Assembly: GCA_934635225.1 (NCBI GenBank)
Contig: CAKTYZ010000021.1
Location: 1 to 51,702, forward strand
Length of the DNA stretch: 51,702 nucleotides
Reading direction: 5' to 3'
From: an uncultured Kiritimatiellota bacterium
GTDB taxonomy: Bacteria; Verrucomicrobiota; Kiritimatiellia; RFP12; UBA1067
Numbering within the stretch: the stretch's first letter is position 1; each line of letters begins with the position of its first letter. The notes under the pieces are model-generated. The model was not told the origin of the DNA, did no database searches, and saw only the letters and a list, made by a program, of their open reading frames with translations. Below are positions 8,752-20,672 of the stretch, in pieces. The translations under genes were made by a program, and so were the position numbers.

Positions 8752-9009
8752 CTGACCCCGTTGAGACCCGACAAGTTGCGTGAACATCAGGTCGTCGGAC
8801 GGCACGTCGTAACCATGAATGCGAGACCTGAATGCCTGATAAAGCTGTACATCTTCTTCCCCGAGTCTCGGAAATGAGAAATACTGCATCTCGACAATTG
8901 TCGACGTGGCTATGAAATCAGCGTCAGCAAGAAGAGAGACCAGTTCCGCATTACCCTTAAGGAACTGGATGATTGCGTTTGTGTCGAGAAGGTATCCGTT
9001 ACCATTCAT
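8728..9009 (-). pseudogene. VapC-type PIN-domain toxin, 3'-truncated
   Basis: Begins GYLLDTNAIIQFLKG, the N-terminal strand of PIN ribonucleases with the first catalytic Asp, and continues into a second conserved stretch (ATSTIVEMQYF, with the catalytic Glu). After about residue 83 the frame enters the GGGTC flank and the group II intron, so the C-terminal Asp-containing half of a normal ~130-residue VapC is gone. ATG at 9009 overlaps the antitoxin stop. An active toxin is unlikely because the four-acid metal site is incomplete. Confidence 0.78.
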
Positions 9010-9208
9010 CACGCAACGCCCTCTGCTCTTTTACGGCGTCACCTTTCCAACGCAACTTCCCGACGATGTCTGAGAAGTCATACCTTGGCTTCTTCTCATC
9101 CTCGACCGTATAGACTATTACCTTACAGACGCATTGCGAGTACTCCTTCGGGACCTCGAACGACACGCGGTTCCGCTTTGGGCGGACAATTCTCTCAAGT
9201 ACTGGCAT
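8999..9208 (-). CDS. VapB-like antitoxin of the truncated PIN toxin
   Basis: A 69-residue protein whose C-terminal half (YDFSDIVGKLRWKGDAVKEQ, ending RALRDEW) is the toxin-binding tail typical of short antitoxins paired with PIN-domain toxins. It overlaps the toxin start by 11 nt. AAAGGAA upstream supports ATG 9208, and a TTGGTACAAT promoter lies at 9239-9248. Antitoxins of this class normally autoregulate; that is family knowledge, not visible here. It now stands beside a broken toxin. Confidence 0.75.
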   Translation of the reverse strand: MPVLERIVRPKRNRVSFEVPKEYSQCVCKVIVYTVEDEKKPRYDFSDIVGKLRWKGDAVKEQRALRDEW

Positions 9209-9238
9209 TTTCTTTTCCTTTGACGCTTAGTCAGCATC

Positions 9239-9248
9239 ATTGTACCAA
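9239..9248 (-). promoter_or_regulatory. Promoter -10 region for the VapBC pair
   Basis: Minus strand TTGGTACAAT, a variant of the shared TGGTATAAT motif, about 30 nt before the antitoxin ATG. It begins within the T-run of the nifJ terminator. Confidence 0.5.
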
Positions 9249-9280
9249 AAACGAGGGCGCGGCAACAAGTGCCGCGCCCC
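9246..9280 (-). terminator. Intrinsic terminator of nifJ
   Basis: On the minus strand a 10-bp GC-rich stem (GGGCGCGGCA with TGCCGCGCCC, 9255-9264 with 9270-9279) is followed by TCGTTTTT. Placed 56 nt after the nifJ stop codon; a textbook rho-independent terminator. Confidence 0.85.
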
Positions 9281-9335
9281 GTTTACGGTCAATCCTCCAT
9301 CGCGCCTACCGGCGGCTGTGGAGGTTGAGCGAAAC

Positions 9336-12935
<3,600 letters not shown>

Positions 12936-12988
12936 GTACCAGTTCCTTTTGTTTAGTGGTTACAGTATGGGTTGAAATTTGTTGTGAG

Positions 12989-12994
12989 ATTATA
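12989..12994 (-). promoter_or_regulatory. nifJ promoter -10 (TATAAT)
   Basis: GGGTATAATC on the minus strand, 54 nt before the nifJ start. Transcription would start near 12982, leaving a leader of about 47 nt containing the AAAGGAA ribosome binding site. Confidence 0.6.
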
Positions 12995-13040
12995 CCCTTT
13001 TCAGGTGGCCAAATCAAGTGCCAGCCCCGCCGGCGGCTGG

Positions 13041-14531
13041 TCAACGCACCCTCTTCAAAGGACCCTTCAGCCTCTGACCGTCAAGGCGGATGACGTATTT
13101 AAGTTCAGAGACACGCAACCCAACGCACGGACATCGTGGATCACGCACCTTTCCATTGAACGCACCTTCGGCGCCTACGGTGTGAAGCGTGCCTTGCTCG
13201 GCGTTGTAGCCGAGAGGACGTGCCGCGTCAAAAGGATCACGCGGCACGACGGGCAGGAACTCGGGCACCAGTGCGTCCAATGTCGGCGGGGGACATCCGT
13301 TCTTGCGATTGAACCGTGCGGCGGCAATGGCTACGCGATAGGCTTCTGCGGCAAAGGCCGCCGAACCCAGCAACCGATAGGAGCCTGGCCAGCCTGAATA
13401 GAGGTTGACCATCGACACGCCACAGCCATTCCGCCGCATCCAGCGAATGCGCGTGGGATGGGCCTCCCCAAACGCCTGAAAAAACGTACGCGCATCCGCT
13501 GTCGCTGGGAAGGCATAGGCGTAAGGTTCGACAGCCCGAACAATGTCCGCCCATCCCTTGACCGAACGATTCGGCTGAAAAAGATAACGCCGATAGCCGG
13601 GGAACGCCAGAACTCCTTGTCCAAGCGCATCCGCAAGCGCCTCAAGCCATTTTGGCACATCAACCGAATCGGGCCATTTGAAGCATGTCTCCGGAATCAC
13701 CACCTTGCTGATGCCGTCCCGAAACTTCGGCAACATGGTCGCTGCACGCAAAACGCCACGTCGGGTTTCGCGAGAAAAGGCTTCACGGGCGGCGACCGAC
13801 CAGCGCACCAATGCAACGTCAACCTGTTTCACCGTCGCGTCCGACAGCACATCGTCCACCGCGCTCCGCACCAGTTCCTCTTGCACGGGCAAGAGAGGCG
13901 AACGGAGATGGAGGACCAGCGCCCCATTCTCAAGATGATAGGAAAGGCGCGCAAACATCTCGCCCAGTCTCAGCAAATCCCGGGCCGCCGTTTCGGACTG
14001 TCCGCACTCACGCATCCGTCGTGCGCGCAGGGCGACCAAACTGCCATACAGGTACAGATCGGACTCAAAGCGCCAGACCCGGCCATAACGCGCTGAATCG
14101 TTCACAAACCCTAAAAAACAGTCATTGTCCAGATTCCAGTCTGGCGGATACTGCGCGCGCGAACGCTTCGCCGCCACCTCCATCGCGGCGAAAAGCTCGG
14201 CGTTCGTCTTTAAGATGCCGTCTGCAAGGTCCTCCGCCGCCTGAGTCGTCAACACGAGGCTCGTCCCGTCTATCGTCAGACGACGATTCCAATTATGATT
14301 CCGATAACAACTGACGACAAAGCATTTGTCGGACTGCGAGAGAACCAGTCGATTCGTCATGCCCAACAAGGTCGGCATCATGTTCTCCTCATCCGAGATC
14401 GGAGGCGCGGGCGGCGGCAACACATCACTCACATCCGGGCGGTCAATGTCATGTCCGACAATAAAGAAAAAAGCGCTCAGCCCACCCAAGGCTAGCGCCA
14501 TTACGCAAGCAAGTCTTGCGAAAGACCTCAT
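13041..14531 (-). CDS. Membrane-anchored protein with pseudopilin-like C-terminus, unknown function
   Basis: A 496-residue protein with one N-terminal transmembrane segment (LACVMALALGGLSAFFFIVG) followed by a Pro-rich linker. The bulk is helical and unassigned. Near the C-terminus, AAARFNRKNGCPPPTLDALV followed by PEFLPVVPRDPFDAARPLGY resembles the tail found in GspG/pseudopilin-like and planctomycete-type proteins, where a helix precedes a short beta sheet. A secretion role is only suggestive. It starts 3 nt after the murG stop, so it probably belongs to the murG transcript. Frequent Trp and Tyr residues and the anchor point to an extracytoplasmic protein. Confidence 0.7.
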   Translation of the reverse strand: MRSFARLACVMALALGGLSAFFFIVGHDIDRPDVSDVLPPPAPPISDEENMMPTLLGMTNRLVLSQSDKCFVVSCYRNHNWNRRLTIDGTSLVLTTQAAEDLADGILKTNAELFAAMEVAAKRSRAQYPPDWNLDNDCFLGFVNDSARYGRVWRFESDLYLYGSLVALRARRMRECGQSETAARDLLRLGEMFARLSYHLENGALVLHLRSPLLPVQEELVRSAVDDVLSDATVKQVDVALVRWSVAAREAFSRETRRGVLRAATMLPKFRDGISKVVIPETCFKWPDSVDVPKWLEALADALGQGVLAFPGYRRYLFQPNRSVKGWADIVRAVEPYAYAFPATADARTFFQAFGEAHPTRIRWMRRNGCGVSMVNLYSGWPGSYRLLGSAAFAAEAYRVAIAAARFNRKNGCPPPTLDALVPEFLPVVPRDPFDAARPLGYNAEQGTLHTVGAEGAFNGKVRDPRCPCVGLRVSELKYVIRLDGQRLKGPLKRVR

Positions 14532-14534
14532 CGT

Positions 14535-15593
14535 TCATTTCCCTTCGACCATGTCAGCGGCGTTTGACGCGGCATCCGGCATCGCAAGGGTCTTCATTTT
14601 CGCCGCCATCGCCGCAAGCGATTCCGAATGGTCATACTTGTGACGAAGATAGCGGCAAATCGCACGCGCCGTCAACTTCACCTGCATGCCCTCGTCAGCC
14701 GCGCCGGCAGATGCGAAAGCCTCCGCATTGAAATGCTGATGATCACGCACCGCGCTTGGAAGCGGAATCAAGAGCGCCGGCTTCCCGCAAGCCGCCAGTT
14801 CAAAACAAGTCGATGCGCCCGCCCGTGCAACGACAATGTCCGCTGACGCGAAGGCATTCGCCATCGCGTCCTCAAACGCATGAACGCGGGCCGGAAGCCC
14901 CGCCGCCGCATAAGTCCCCATGACTTCTCCCTCGTCCCTAAGCCCCGTTTGGTGGATGACATAGAGCGTCCGCGCCGCCGAGCCGTCCAACTCCCTCTTG
15001 AGCATCACGAGTGCCTTGGAGAGCAACTGGTTGACGGCATGTGCGCCTTGACTGCCCCCCGTCACGAAGACGACAAAGGCATTCGGCGGGATGAACGGGA
15101 AACGCACACCCGCCGCAATGTCCGCCCGAACCGGCAAGCCCGTGACAACCGTCTTCACATTCGGCAAGAAGCGCGTCGTCATCGCAAAACTAATCGCCAC
15201 CTTCTCGGCGAACCGCGACAAGAACTCGACAGCCTTCCCCGGGACCGTGTTCGCCTCATGCAGATAAACCCTGACGCCACAGCTGCGCGCCGCCAGAACT
15301 GGCGGCAGGGATGAGTAACTTCCCATCGCCAGAAGCGCGTCAGGGCGCACGCGTCGCATTTCTCGGCGGCACCGCAGAAACGAGCGGAGAATCGCAAACG
15401 CGTTCTTTGTCGCAAGCTGACGCGCCCCCGTCGAGAAGACGGGGCCTTGCCAACGCTTCAACGCGCTGGACTCAACGTCCCGTCCAGAATCCCAGACCGT
15501 GACTTCGTGGCCGCGCCGAACCAATTCCTCGGCCACCGCCAATCCCGGAAAGGCATGCCCTCCCGTTCCACCGCAAGCCACCACGATCTTCAT
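14535..15593 (-). CDS. murG: MurG: lipid II synthase (GlcNAc transferase)
   Basis: A 352-residue GT28 glycosyltransferase that adds GlcNAc from UDP-GlcNAc to lipid I on the inner face of the membrane, giving lipid II for peptidoglycan. Motifs: GGTGGHAFPGLAVAEEL at the N-terminus, GGSQGAHAVNQLL in the middle, and ARAGASTCFELAACGKPALL in the UDP-GlcNAc site. The start ATG at 15593 (MKIVVACGGTGGH) is preferred, with GGTGAGG just upstream; an in-frame extension to 15662 has no homology. It overlaps the upstream gene's end closely (15598). No other division or wall genes are adjacent, which is unlike the classical mra cluster. Confidence 0.96.
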   Translation of the reverse strand: MKIVVACGGTGGHAFPGLAVAEELVRRGHEVTVWDSGRDVESSALKRWQGPVFSTGARQLATKNAFAILRSFLRCRREMRRVRPDALLAMGSYSSLPPVLAARSCGVRVYLHEANTVPGKAVEFLSRFAEKVAISFAMTTRFLPNVKTVVTGLPVRADIAAGVRFPFIPPNAFVVFVTGGSQGAHAVNQLLSKALVMLKRELDGSAARTLYVIHQTGLRDEGEVMGTYAAAGLPARVHAFEDAMANAFASADIVVARAGASTCFELAACGKPALLIPLPSAVRDHQHFNAEAFASAGAADEGMQVKLTARAICRYLRHKYDHSESLAAMAAKMKTLAMPDAASNAADMVEGK

Positions 15594-15597
15594 CGCC

Positions 15598-16974
15598 TCA
15601 CCAATCCCTTTCGTTCGGGGGCAACGGAGCCTTCCGCATCCGCGCCTTTTTCTCCGCCTCATGTTCGTCGTTTCGCTCTTGAGCCTTCTTCAAGGTCGCC
15701 TCAAGTTCCTGATCGTCCTTGGACGGCTCCGGCTCTTCATCTTCTTCAGGTTCCGGCGGTTGGTTCTGCTGCGGGTCCTGTTCCTGCCTCTGTTCCGTCG
15801 GCTGGTCCTTCTGCGAATCATTTTTCTGTCCCTGCGGCTCTTGGTTCTGCCGCTCCTGAGGCTGATTCTGGTCCTGTCGCTGGTTTTGCTGTCCCTGCCC
15901 TCCGCCATTTTGATCCTTCGGCAACAGCTCGCGAATCTGGTTGATGACCGCAAGAGCCTTTTCCTGATCGGGCGGCATCGGCTTCTCGACCGAAGCCAAC
16001 TGAAGTTTCTCAAGCTCGGTTGCGAGCGCGGCAACCTTCGCCTGATCCTCCGCCGTAAACGGAGGCTTGTTCGTATCGCTCTGCGCCTGCTGCTCATAAG
16101 CCCGTGCCCACGCCGGAAACTTCGCACGGAAACTCCGCGTATAATCCAGTGCGTCCTGCTGCCACGAGCGGCCATTAAAGGCCTCGACATCCATCCAGGC
16201 GTTGGATTGTGCGATCAAGTCTTCGTCCATCGCCGACGGCGGCAGAATCGTCTGCTTCAAGAACCGCGTGAAGTCATGCTCGACATCCGAGAGCGTCGCA
16301 AAGGCATTCTCGTTCAAGTCGCCCAACTCTTCCGCAACCTTCTTCGTCTTCGCCTCGGCCTGCTCGACTTGCAGGAGAATCGTCGCGGCCTGCTCTTCGT
16401 TCGTGACGGACTGCACTATGGCCTCACGAACCGGAATCCACACGTCCGACAATTTCCCCGCCTGCGCCGCCAGACGGTCAGCCATCAAGACGAGGCGAGA
16501 CGGCGCGTTCGTGCGATAAGTCCCCGAATCCGTCAGAAGTTGCCGCGATTCCATCGTCGCCGTGCGCAAAAGACTCCCCGGGTCTTTCCCCTGAGAGGCC
16601 TTCAAGATGGCGTTAATGCGCTTCGATTCGCGAACGTCCAGCAGTTTGTCAATCGTGCGCGTAAAATTGCGATTCGCCTTTGGATCGTCCGGCGTTGCCC
16701 TCAGCGCAAGCTGCGCCGCCGCCGCCGCCTCTTCCTGATCGCCAGACTCAAGAGCCAGTTTCGCCACCACCTCAGCCGCGCGCGGACCATGCGTTTTCGA
16801 AAGCAAGAGAGGCTTCAGCACACGCAAGGCATTCGTGACATCCCCTGCACGGTAGAAGTCTACGCCCTGATTCCAGACTTCGCCATCCGTCAGCGCCAGC
16901 TCTTCTGCTTGCGACGGGAGAACCCACGCCAACGAAAGCGTCACGACCCAAAAGGCTAAGGCTCTCTCGCTCAT
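15598..16974 (-). CDS. BatC-like TPR protein with Gln-rich acidic tail
   Basis: A 458-residue exported protein: signal peptide at residues 1-23 (ending LPSQAEE), TPR-like helices at ~30-110 (WNQGVDFYRAGDVTNALRVL), a long helical middle part, then a low-complexity Gln/Asn/Pro/Glu-rich stretch from ~350 to 420, and a short conserved end (RMRKAPLPPNERDW). This order matches BatC of the Bat (aerotolerance-type) loci, where TPR proteins accompany vWA-domain partners in the periplasm. No vWA gene is present here, although a transcript could continue elsewhere. It ends 4 nt before murG. The function is inferred only. Confidence 0.72.
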   Translation of the reverse strand: MSERALAFWVVTLSLAWVLPSQAEELALTDGEVWNQGVDFYRAGDVTNALRVLKPLLLSKTHGPRAAEVVAKLALESGDQEEAAAAAQLALRATPDDPKANRNFTRTIDKLLDVRESKRINAILKASQGKDPGSLLRTATMESRQLLTDSGTYRTNAPSRLVLMADRLAAQAGKLSDVWIPVREAIVQSVTNEEQAATILLQVEQAEAKTKKVAEELGDLNENAFATLSDVEHDFTRFLKQTILPPSAMDEDLIAQSNAWMDVEAFNGRSWQQDALDYTRSFRAKFPAWARAYEQQAQSDTNKPPFTAEDQAKVAALATELEKLQLASVEKPMPPDQEKALAVINQIRELLPKDQNGGGQGQQNQRQDQNQPQERQNQEPQGQKNDSQKDQPTEQRQEQDPQQNQPPEPEEDEEPEPSKDDQELEATLKKAQERNDEHEAEKKARMRKAPLPPNERDW

Positions 16975-16975
16975 C

Positions 16976-17674
16976 TCAAGCGCCTTTCATCTCGGCGAGA
17001 ATCGCATATGCGGCAGAGACGGGGTCCGCCGCCGCGAGAATCGGACGGCCAACAACCAGATGCGTCGCGCCATCACGCACGGCATCAGCAGGGGTCGCGA
17101 CACGTTTCTGGTCGCCAACAGCCGCACCCGCCGGACGAACGCCTGGCGTGACAAAAAGCGGCCCTACGCCCAAGGACTTCGACAACGTCCCAACCTCCTT
17201 CGGCGAACAAACGAGCCCATGCGCACCGTTCTCCGTCGCAAAGCGCGCCATTGCGGCGACCTGCTCAGCGGGCGCGCGACCGACGATGCCGACATCTGAA
17301 AGATCGTTCCGGTCAAGCGACGTCAGGACCGTTACGGCCAGAATCTTCGGGCCATTCGGGCCGAACTCCGCCGCTGCGTCCGCCGCTGCGCGAATCATCG
17401 CCTTGGCGCCGACGGAATGAATCGTCATCAAGTCGACGCCCAGTTTCCCGCCCGAACGAACGGCACGCTCGACCGTGCGGGGAATATCATGGAACTTGAG
17501 GTCGAGAAAAATCTTCTTGCCGAGATCCTTCACGGCCTTCACGACATCCGGGCCTTCTGCCGTAAAGAGTTCAAGCCCAATCTTGTAGAAGCCGACAACG
17601 TCGCCAATCGCCTTCACCTTCGACACCGCTTCTTCGCGGGACTGGACATCAAGAGCAACAATGAGTTCGGCCAT
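16976..17674 (-). CDS. pyrF: Orotidine 5'-phosphate decarboxylase
   Basis: A 232-residue TIM-barrel enzyme converting OMP to UMP, the last step of de novo pyrimidine synthesis. LIVALDV at the N-terminus, the catalytic DLKFHDIPRTV loop (about residues 58-68) and the phosphate-binding end VVGRPILAAADPVSAA are all present. ATG 17674 is chosen over 17755 because homology starts there and AGGAT lies 8 nt upstream; the extension would overlap the FmdB-type gene. It is followed at a 1-nt distance by the BatC-like gene. Confidence 0.96.
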   Translation of the reverse strand: MAELIVALDVQSREEAVSKVKAIGDVVGFYKIGLELFTAEGPDVVKAVKDLGKKIFLDLKFHDIPRTVERAVRSGGKLGVDLMTIHSVGAKAMIRAAADAAAEFGPNGPKILAVTVLTSLDRNDLSDVGIVGRAPAEQVAAMARFATENGAHGLVCSPKEVGTLSKSLGVGPLFVTPGVRPAGAAVGDQKRVATPADAVRDGATHLVVGRPILAAADPVSAAYAILAEMKGA

Positions 17675-17687
17675 GGGAATCATCCTT

Positions 17688-17939
17688 TCAATAGAGCTTC
17701 TCATACGCGCCCTTGTCCACGCGCTTGAGAGTGTGAAAGCCCGCGCGCTTCGCACGGTAATGAAGATCGGTTTTCGAGTGCGTGAGCCCCGGAGCCTGAA
17801 TCACGCGATAGACCGGCGACTTGCATTTCGGGCAATGGTCCAGCCGGGCTTCGTCAAGCGCCTGGCGGATCTCAAACCCTTTCCGGCAGAATTCGCATCC
17901 TTTTTCCGGGTCCGTCGTCTCGTAAACATAGATTGGCAT
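17688..17939 (-). CDS. FmdB-family zinc-ribbon protein
   Basis: An 83-residue protein beginning MPIYVYET, with paired cysteines (CEFCRKGFEI and CPKCKSPVYRV) forming the small zinc ribbon of the FmdB/CxxC family, usually described as regulatory. The C-terminal part is basic and lacks further motifs. It precedes pyrF by 13 nt. Its target is unknown. Confidence 0.88.
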   Translation of the reverse strand: MPIYVYETTDPEKGCEFCRKGFEIRQALDEARLDHCPKCKSPVYRVIQAPGLTHSKTDLHYRAKRAGFHTLKRVDKGAYEKLY

Positions 17940-17969
17940 GATCAGCAGAAGATTTACCCCGCTTACGCT

Positions 17970-19133
17970 TCACCGACGCTTAACGGGAATGGATTCGCGG
18001 TAAAGCTGGTAGTCCTGCGCGATTCTGGGCTTGCCTTGTCTCCGCAACGCACGGATAAGGCCGTCCAAGGCGTCAAAAGACGTCGGGTTCGCCGCAACTG
18101 CGCGCGAGTAGATCTCGACGGCCCGCGCGTACTGCCCCTGTCGCGCGGCCAGATCGCCCGCCGACAGGAACGTCGCGAGACGGCTGGGCTGAAGCGAGCA
18201 CGCCAACTGATAGTATTCCAACGCACGCAACTGCGGATTCGCCTCGCCGCCCTTCTTCTTTGACGGCACGGTCTTCTGCCAACACCGCGCAAGACCAAGC
18301 GCCGCACGGGCTGAAAGCGGATCGGCCTTCAAGGCCACCTCATACTCCTTCCGCGCCTGCTCCGTGCGTTTGCCTGATTCGGCCGCCGTCGCTCGCGTAA
18401 TGGCCGCCGCCGAGGCGGCGCTGTCACGCCTGTCAACGCCCGGGCGATTCGCGGCCTCAACGGCAATCTGCTTCTGCAAGGCAGGGATGACCACGCGCTG
18501 GACCTTCTGGACGCGTGGCGTCGCGTCCGCCTCCAAACGCACGAATATCTGGAACTGCTCCAACGCCGCCTCATGGTAACCAAACGCGTCACGGTAGAGG
18601 AAACCCAAATGATACCGGGCCGACGCATCCTTGAAGTTCAAGCGCAAGGCGCGCAAAAAGGCGATCCGTGCACGGTGGCTGTTCTCGCAGGACATCTCGA
18701 CGACGCCCAGACAAGCCCAGGCTTCCGCACGGACCTCCGGCGCAAGGTGCGCGTCGTTGGCCAGTTCCTGAAAGCCCTGCGCTGCTGCGGCATAGTCTTT
18801 CGCATGCCAAGCGACCTGAGCGGAAAACATCTTGACATCCACATCGTCTGAAAGCGCCGACGCACGAGCCGAAAGATCCTTTGCGGTCTCCAACTCGCCC
18901 AGCGCAAGCTTTGTTCGCGCAAGATAGAGAATCGCATCCACACGGTCAGGGGCGCACGCCAAGCTCTTTTCAAAAAGGCGTACCGCCTTCTCGAACTGTC
19001 CAGCCTCGTACGCGGCCTGACCCTTTGCCAGTTCCTTTCGACCGTCCCGTGGACCACAGCCCAAAAGAACGGAAGAGGCAAGGACGACAAGGACGACAGA
19101 CCTATGCACGGATGAGAGCGAGAAATTCGTCAC
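17970..19133 (-). CDS. TPR-repeat lipoprotein
   Basis: A 387-residue protein. The GTG start at 19133 is chosen because GGAGG lies 6 nt upstream and it gives a lipoprotein signal peptide (VLVVLASSVLLGCGPRDGRK, lipobox LLGC). Tetratricopeptide units follow: AAYEAGQFEKAVRLFEKSLA, AILYLARTKLALGELETAKD, SARYHLGFLYRDAFGYHEAA, and a C-terminal pair (GDLAARQGQYARAVEIYSRA). A helical insert with an Ala/Arg-rich stretch lies between. It would sit at the outer or inner membrane and act as a scaffold. Its first codons overlap the end of the phosphohexomutase gene by 32 nt. Confidence 0.82.
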   Translation of the reverse strand: MTNFSLSSVHRSVVLVVLASSVLLGCGPRDGRKELAKGQAAYEAGQFEKAVRLFEKSLACAPDRVDAILYLARTKLALGELETAKDLSARASALSDDVDVKMFSAQVAWHAKDYAAAAQGFQELANDAHLAPEVRAEAWACLGVVEMSCENSHRARIAFLRALRLNFKDASARYHLGFLYRDAFGYHEAALEQFQIFVRLEADATPRVQKVQRVVIPALQKQIAVEAANRPGVDRRDSAASAAAITRATAAESGKRTEQARKEYEVALKADPLSARAALGLARCWQKTVPSKKKGGEANPQLRALEYYQLACSLQPSRLATFLSAGDLAARQGQYARAVEIYSRAVAANPTSFDALDGLIRALRRQGKPRIAQDYQLYRESIPVKRR

Positions 19134-20457
19134 GTCGAGCCTCCATGATTTCCTTTGTCTTGCCTTCAAGGTTGAGCCGCACGAGCGGTTCCGTGTTCGA
19201 CATGCGCACGTTCGCCCAATACCCCTCCGCATCCCAAGCGTCAACCGAGACGCCATCAAGCTCAAAAACCTTCGCCTTCGCCGCATAAGCCGCCTTGACC
19301 TTCGCCAAGATTTCCGCCGGCGGCGTCATCGTCTTCGTGTTGATCTCACCGGATTGCGCGTATTTGCGAAGCGGGCGGATGAGTTCCGACAAAGGCTTGT
19401 CACTCGCCGAGACGATGTTCGCCAGCGCATAAGTCGCCATAGCGCTCGACTCGGCCGTCGAGTTCGCCTTGAAGTAGTAGTGCCCCGAAAGCTCGCCCGC
19501 AAATATCGCGTCATTCTGGCGCATCTGCTCCTTGATGAAGGAATGACCGACACGGCTCATCATCGGCTTGCCTCCGGCGGCGGCAATCACTTCCTCGCAG
19601 ATCTTTGACGAACGGAGATCATAGAAGCACACAGCACCTGGATTCGTGGCTAGAAGGTCTTGCGAAATGAGCGCCGTCGTGAAGTCCATCGGGATGATGT
19701 CGCCCTTCTCGTCCAAAAAGCCGGCACGGTCTGCATCACCGTCATACGCGACGCCAAAGGCGTACTTTCCAGGATTCGCCCGCATAAGCGTCTGCAAGTC
19801 GCGCAACGTTTCCTGATGAAGCGGGTTCGCGTCATGGTTCGGGAAGTCGCCGTCGTACTCCCCATAGAGCGCGTCAAAGGCAATCATTGAGTCCTTGAAC
19901 GCGACGGACTCCGCAATGCCCATGCCGTTGGCGAAGTCAAGCGCCAAGCGAAGCGGGCGCTTCATGTGCGAAAAAGCCTTCACGTGCGCGGCATAAGCGA
20001 CCGAGACATCGACCTTCGCAATCTCGCCGACACCCACCGCCGGGTCGTTCGTCGAGATTCCCGCGACCAGTTTTTCAATGTCCTTGATACCCGTCGCGCC
20101 AGAAATCGGCACGGCATTCGCCTTGCAAAGTTTGCAGCCGTTCCATTCCTTCGTATTGTGCGAGGCGGTAATCATCACCGACCCGTCCGCCTTGAGCGAA
20201 GCGTTGGCAAAATAGCTCATCGGCGTCGAGGCAAGCCCGATGTCAATCACGTCAACGCCCTCATCGACAAGACCTTTTGAGAATGCGTCAAAGAGCGAAT
20301 CTGACGACTTGCGACAGTCGCGCGCGACAACAACCTTCGCGCCTTTCCCCGAAAAGCCACAAAACTTGGCGTAAGCGCGCGCGATCTTATAGAAATCGTC
20401 CTCGCAGAGGTCCTGCCCGTAGATGCCGCGAATGTCATATGCTTTGAAAATGCTCAT
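19102..20457 (-). CDS. Phosphomannomutase/phosphoglucomutase
   Basis: A 451-residue alpha-D-phosphohexomutase. It begins FKAYDIRGIYG and contains the phosphoserine loop (MITASHNTKEWNG, phosphorylated Ser in TASHN), the magnesium loop (AYDGDADRAGFLDE), the sugar-binding GELSGHYYF and a C-terminal phosphate-binding SNTEPLVRLNLEG. These are the four hallmark loops. It interconverts hexose 1- and 6-phosphates for polysaccharide and LPS precursors; mannose versus glucose preference cannot be decided from sequence, though the DIRG...GELSGHYYF pattern is that of the AlgC/ManB group. GGAGACG precedes ATG 20457. Confidence 0.95.
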   Translation of the reverse strand: MSIFKAYDIRGIYGQDLCEDDFYKIARAYAKFCGFSGKGAKVVVARDCRKSSDSLFDAFSKGLVDEGVDVIDIGLASTPMSYFANASLKADGSVMITASHNTKEWNGCKLCKANAVPISGATGIKDIEKLVAGISTNDPAVGVGEIAKVDVSVAYAAHVKAFSHMKRPLRLALDFANGMGIAESVAFKDSMIAFDALYGEYDGDFPNHDANPLHQETLRDLQTLMRANPGKYAFGVAYDGDADRAGFLDEKGDIIPMDFTTALISQDLLATNPGAVCFYDLRSSKICEEVIAAAGGKPMMSRVGHSFIKEQMRQNDAIFAGELSGHYYFKANSTAESSAMATYALANIVSASDKPLSELIRPLRKYAQSGEINTKTMTPPAEILAKVKAAYAAKAKVFELDGVSVDAWDAEGYWANVRMSNTEPLVRLNLEGKTKEIMEARRDEFLALIRA

Positions 20458-20488
20458 CTTTCGTTCGTCTCCATTAGAAGGTACGTGT

Positions 20489-20518
20489 ATTTTACCATAT
20501 TTCTCTCACCCTGAGAGA
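20489..20518 (-). promoter_or_regulatory. Promoter of the phosphohexomutase gene with upstream hairpin
   Basis: Minus strand TGGTAAAAT (-10 at 20489-20494), 32 nt before the start codon. Just upstream, 20502-20518 forms a perfect 7-bp inverted repeat (TCTCTCA-GGG-TGAGAGA). Without a T-run it is not a terminator; it may be an operator or may simply replace the -35 region. No homologue is known to me. Confidence 0.4.
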
Positions 20519-20528
20519 CCCGAAGTTA

Positions 20529-20672
20529 TCAACATTTCGTTTGTACGCCAGTTGCCCGAGCCGCCGCCATGGCTTTCTTGTAAATGCGCTCCAGTTCAGC
20601 TAGGCATTTTCCGGTCCCGCGCCAAAATGGGACGGGGCCCAGCCGCTTGAGAATCGGCGTCTCAATCTTCAT
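20529..20672 (-). CDS. C-terminal fragment of the SWIM-domain protein (possible frameshift)
   Basis: A 47-codon frame whose ATG lies inside the last codons of the SWIM gene, shifted +1. The sequence LKRLGPVPFWRGTGKCLAEL with ERIYKKAMAAA matches what I expect at the C-terminus of SWIM zinc-finger proteins (LLKRLGP-PFWRG ... IYR-A). It therefore looks like the natural end of the preceding gene detached by a single-base frameshift, or, less likely, a translationally coupled small gene. Confidence 0.55.
   Translation of the reverse strand: MKIETPILKRLGPVPFWRGTGKCLAELERIYKKAMAAARATGVQTKC

Noticed and set aside
15499..16959. A 486-codon plus-strand frame opposite the BatC-like gene
   Set aside because: It mirrors the Gln/Pro/Glu-rich coding region and contains repetitive Leu-Arg tracts; no ribosome site or homology.
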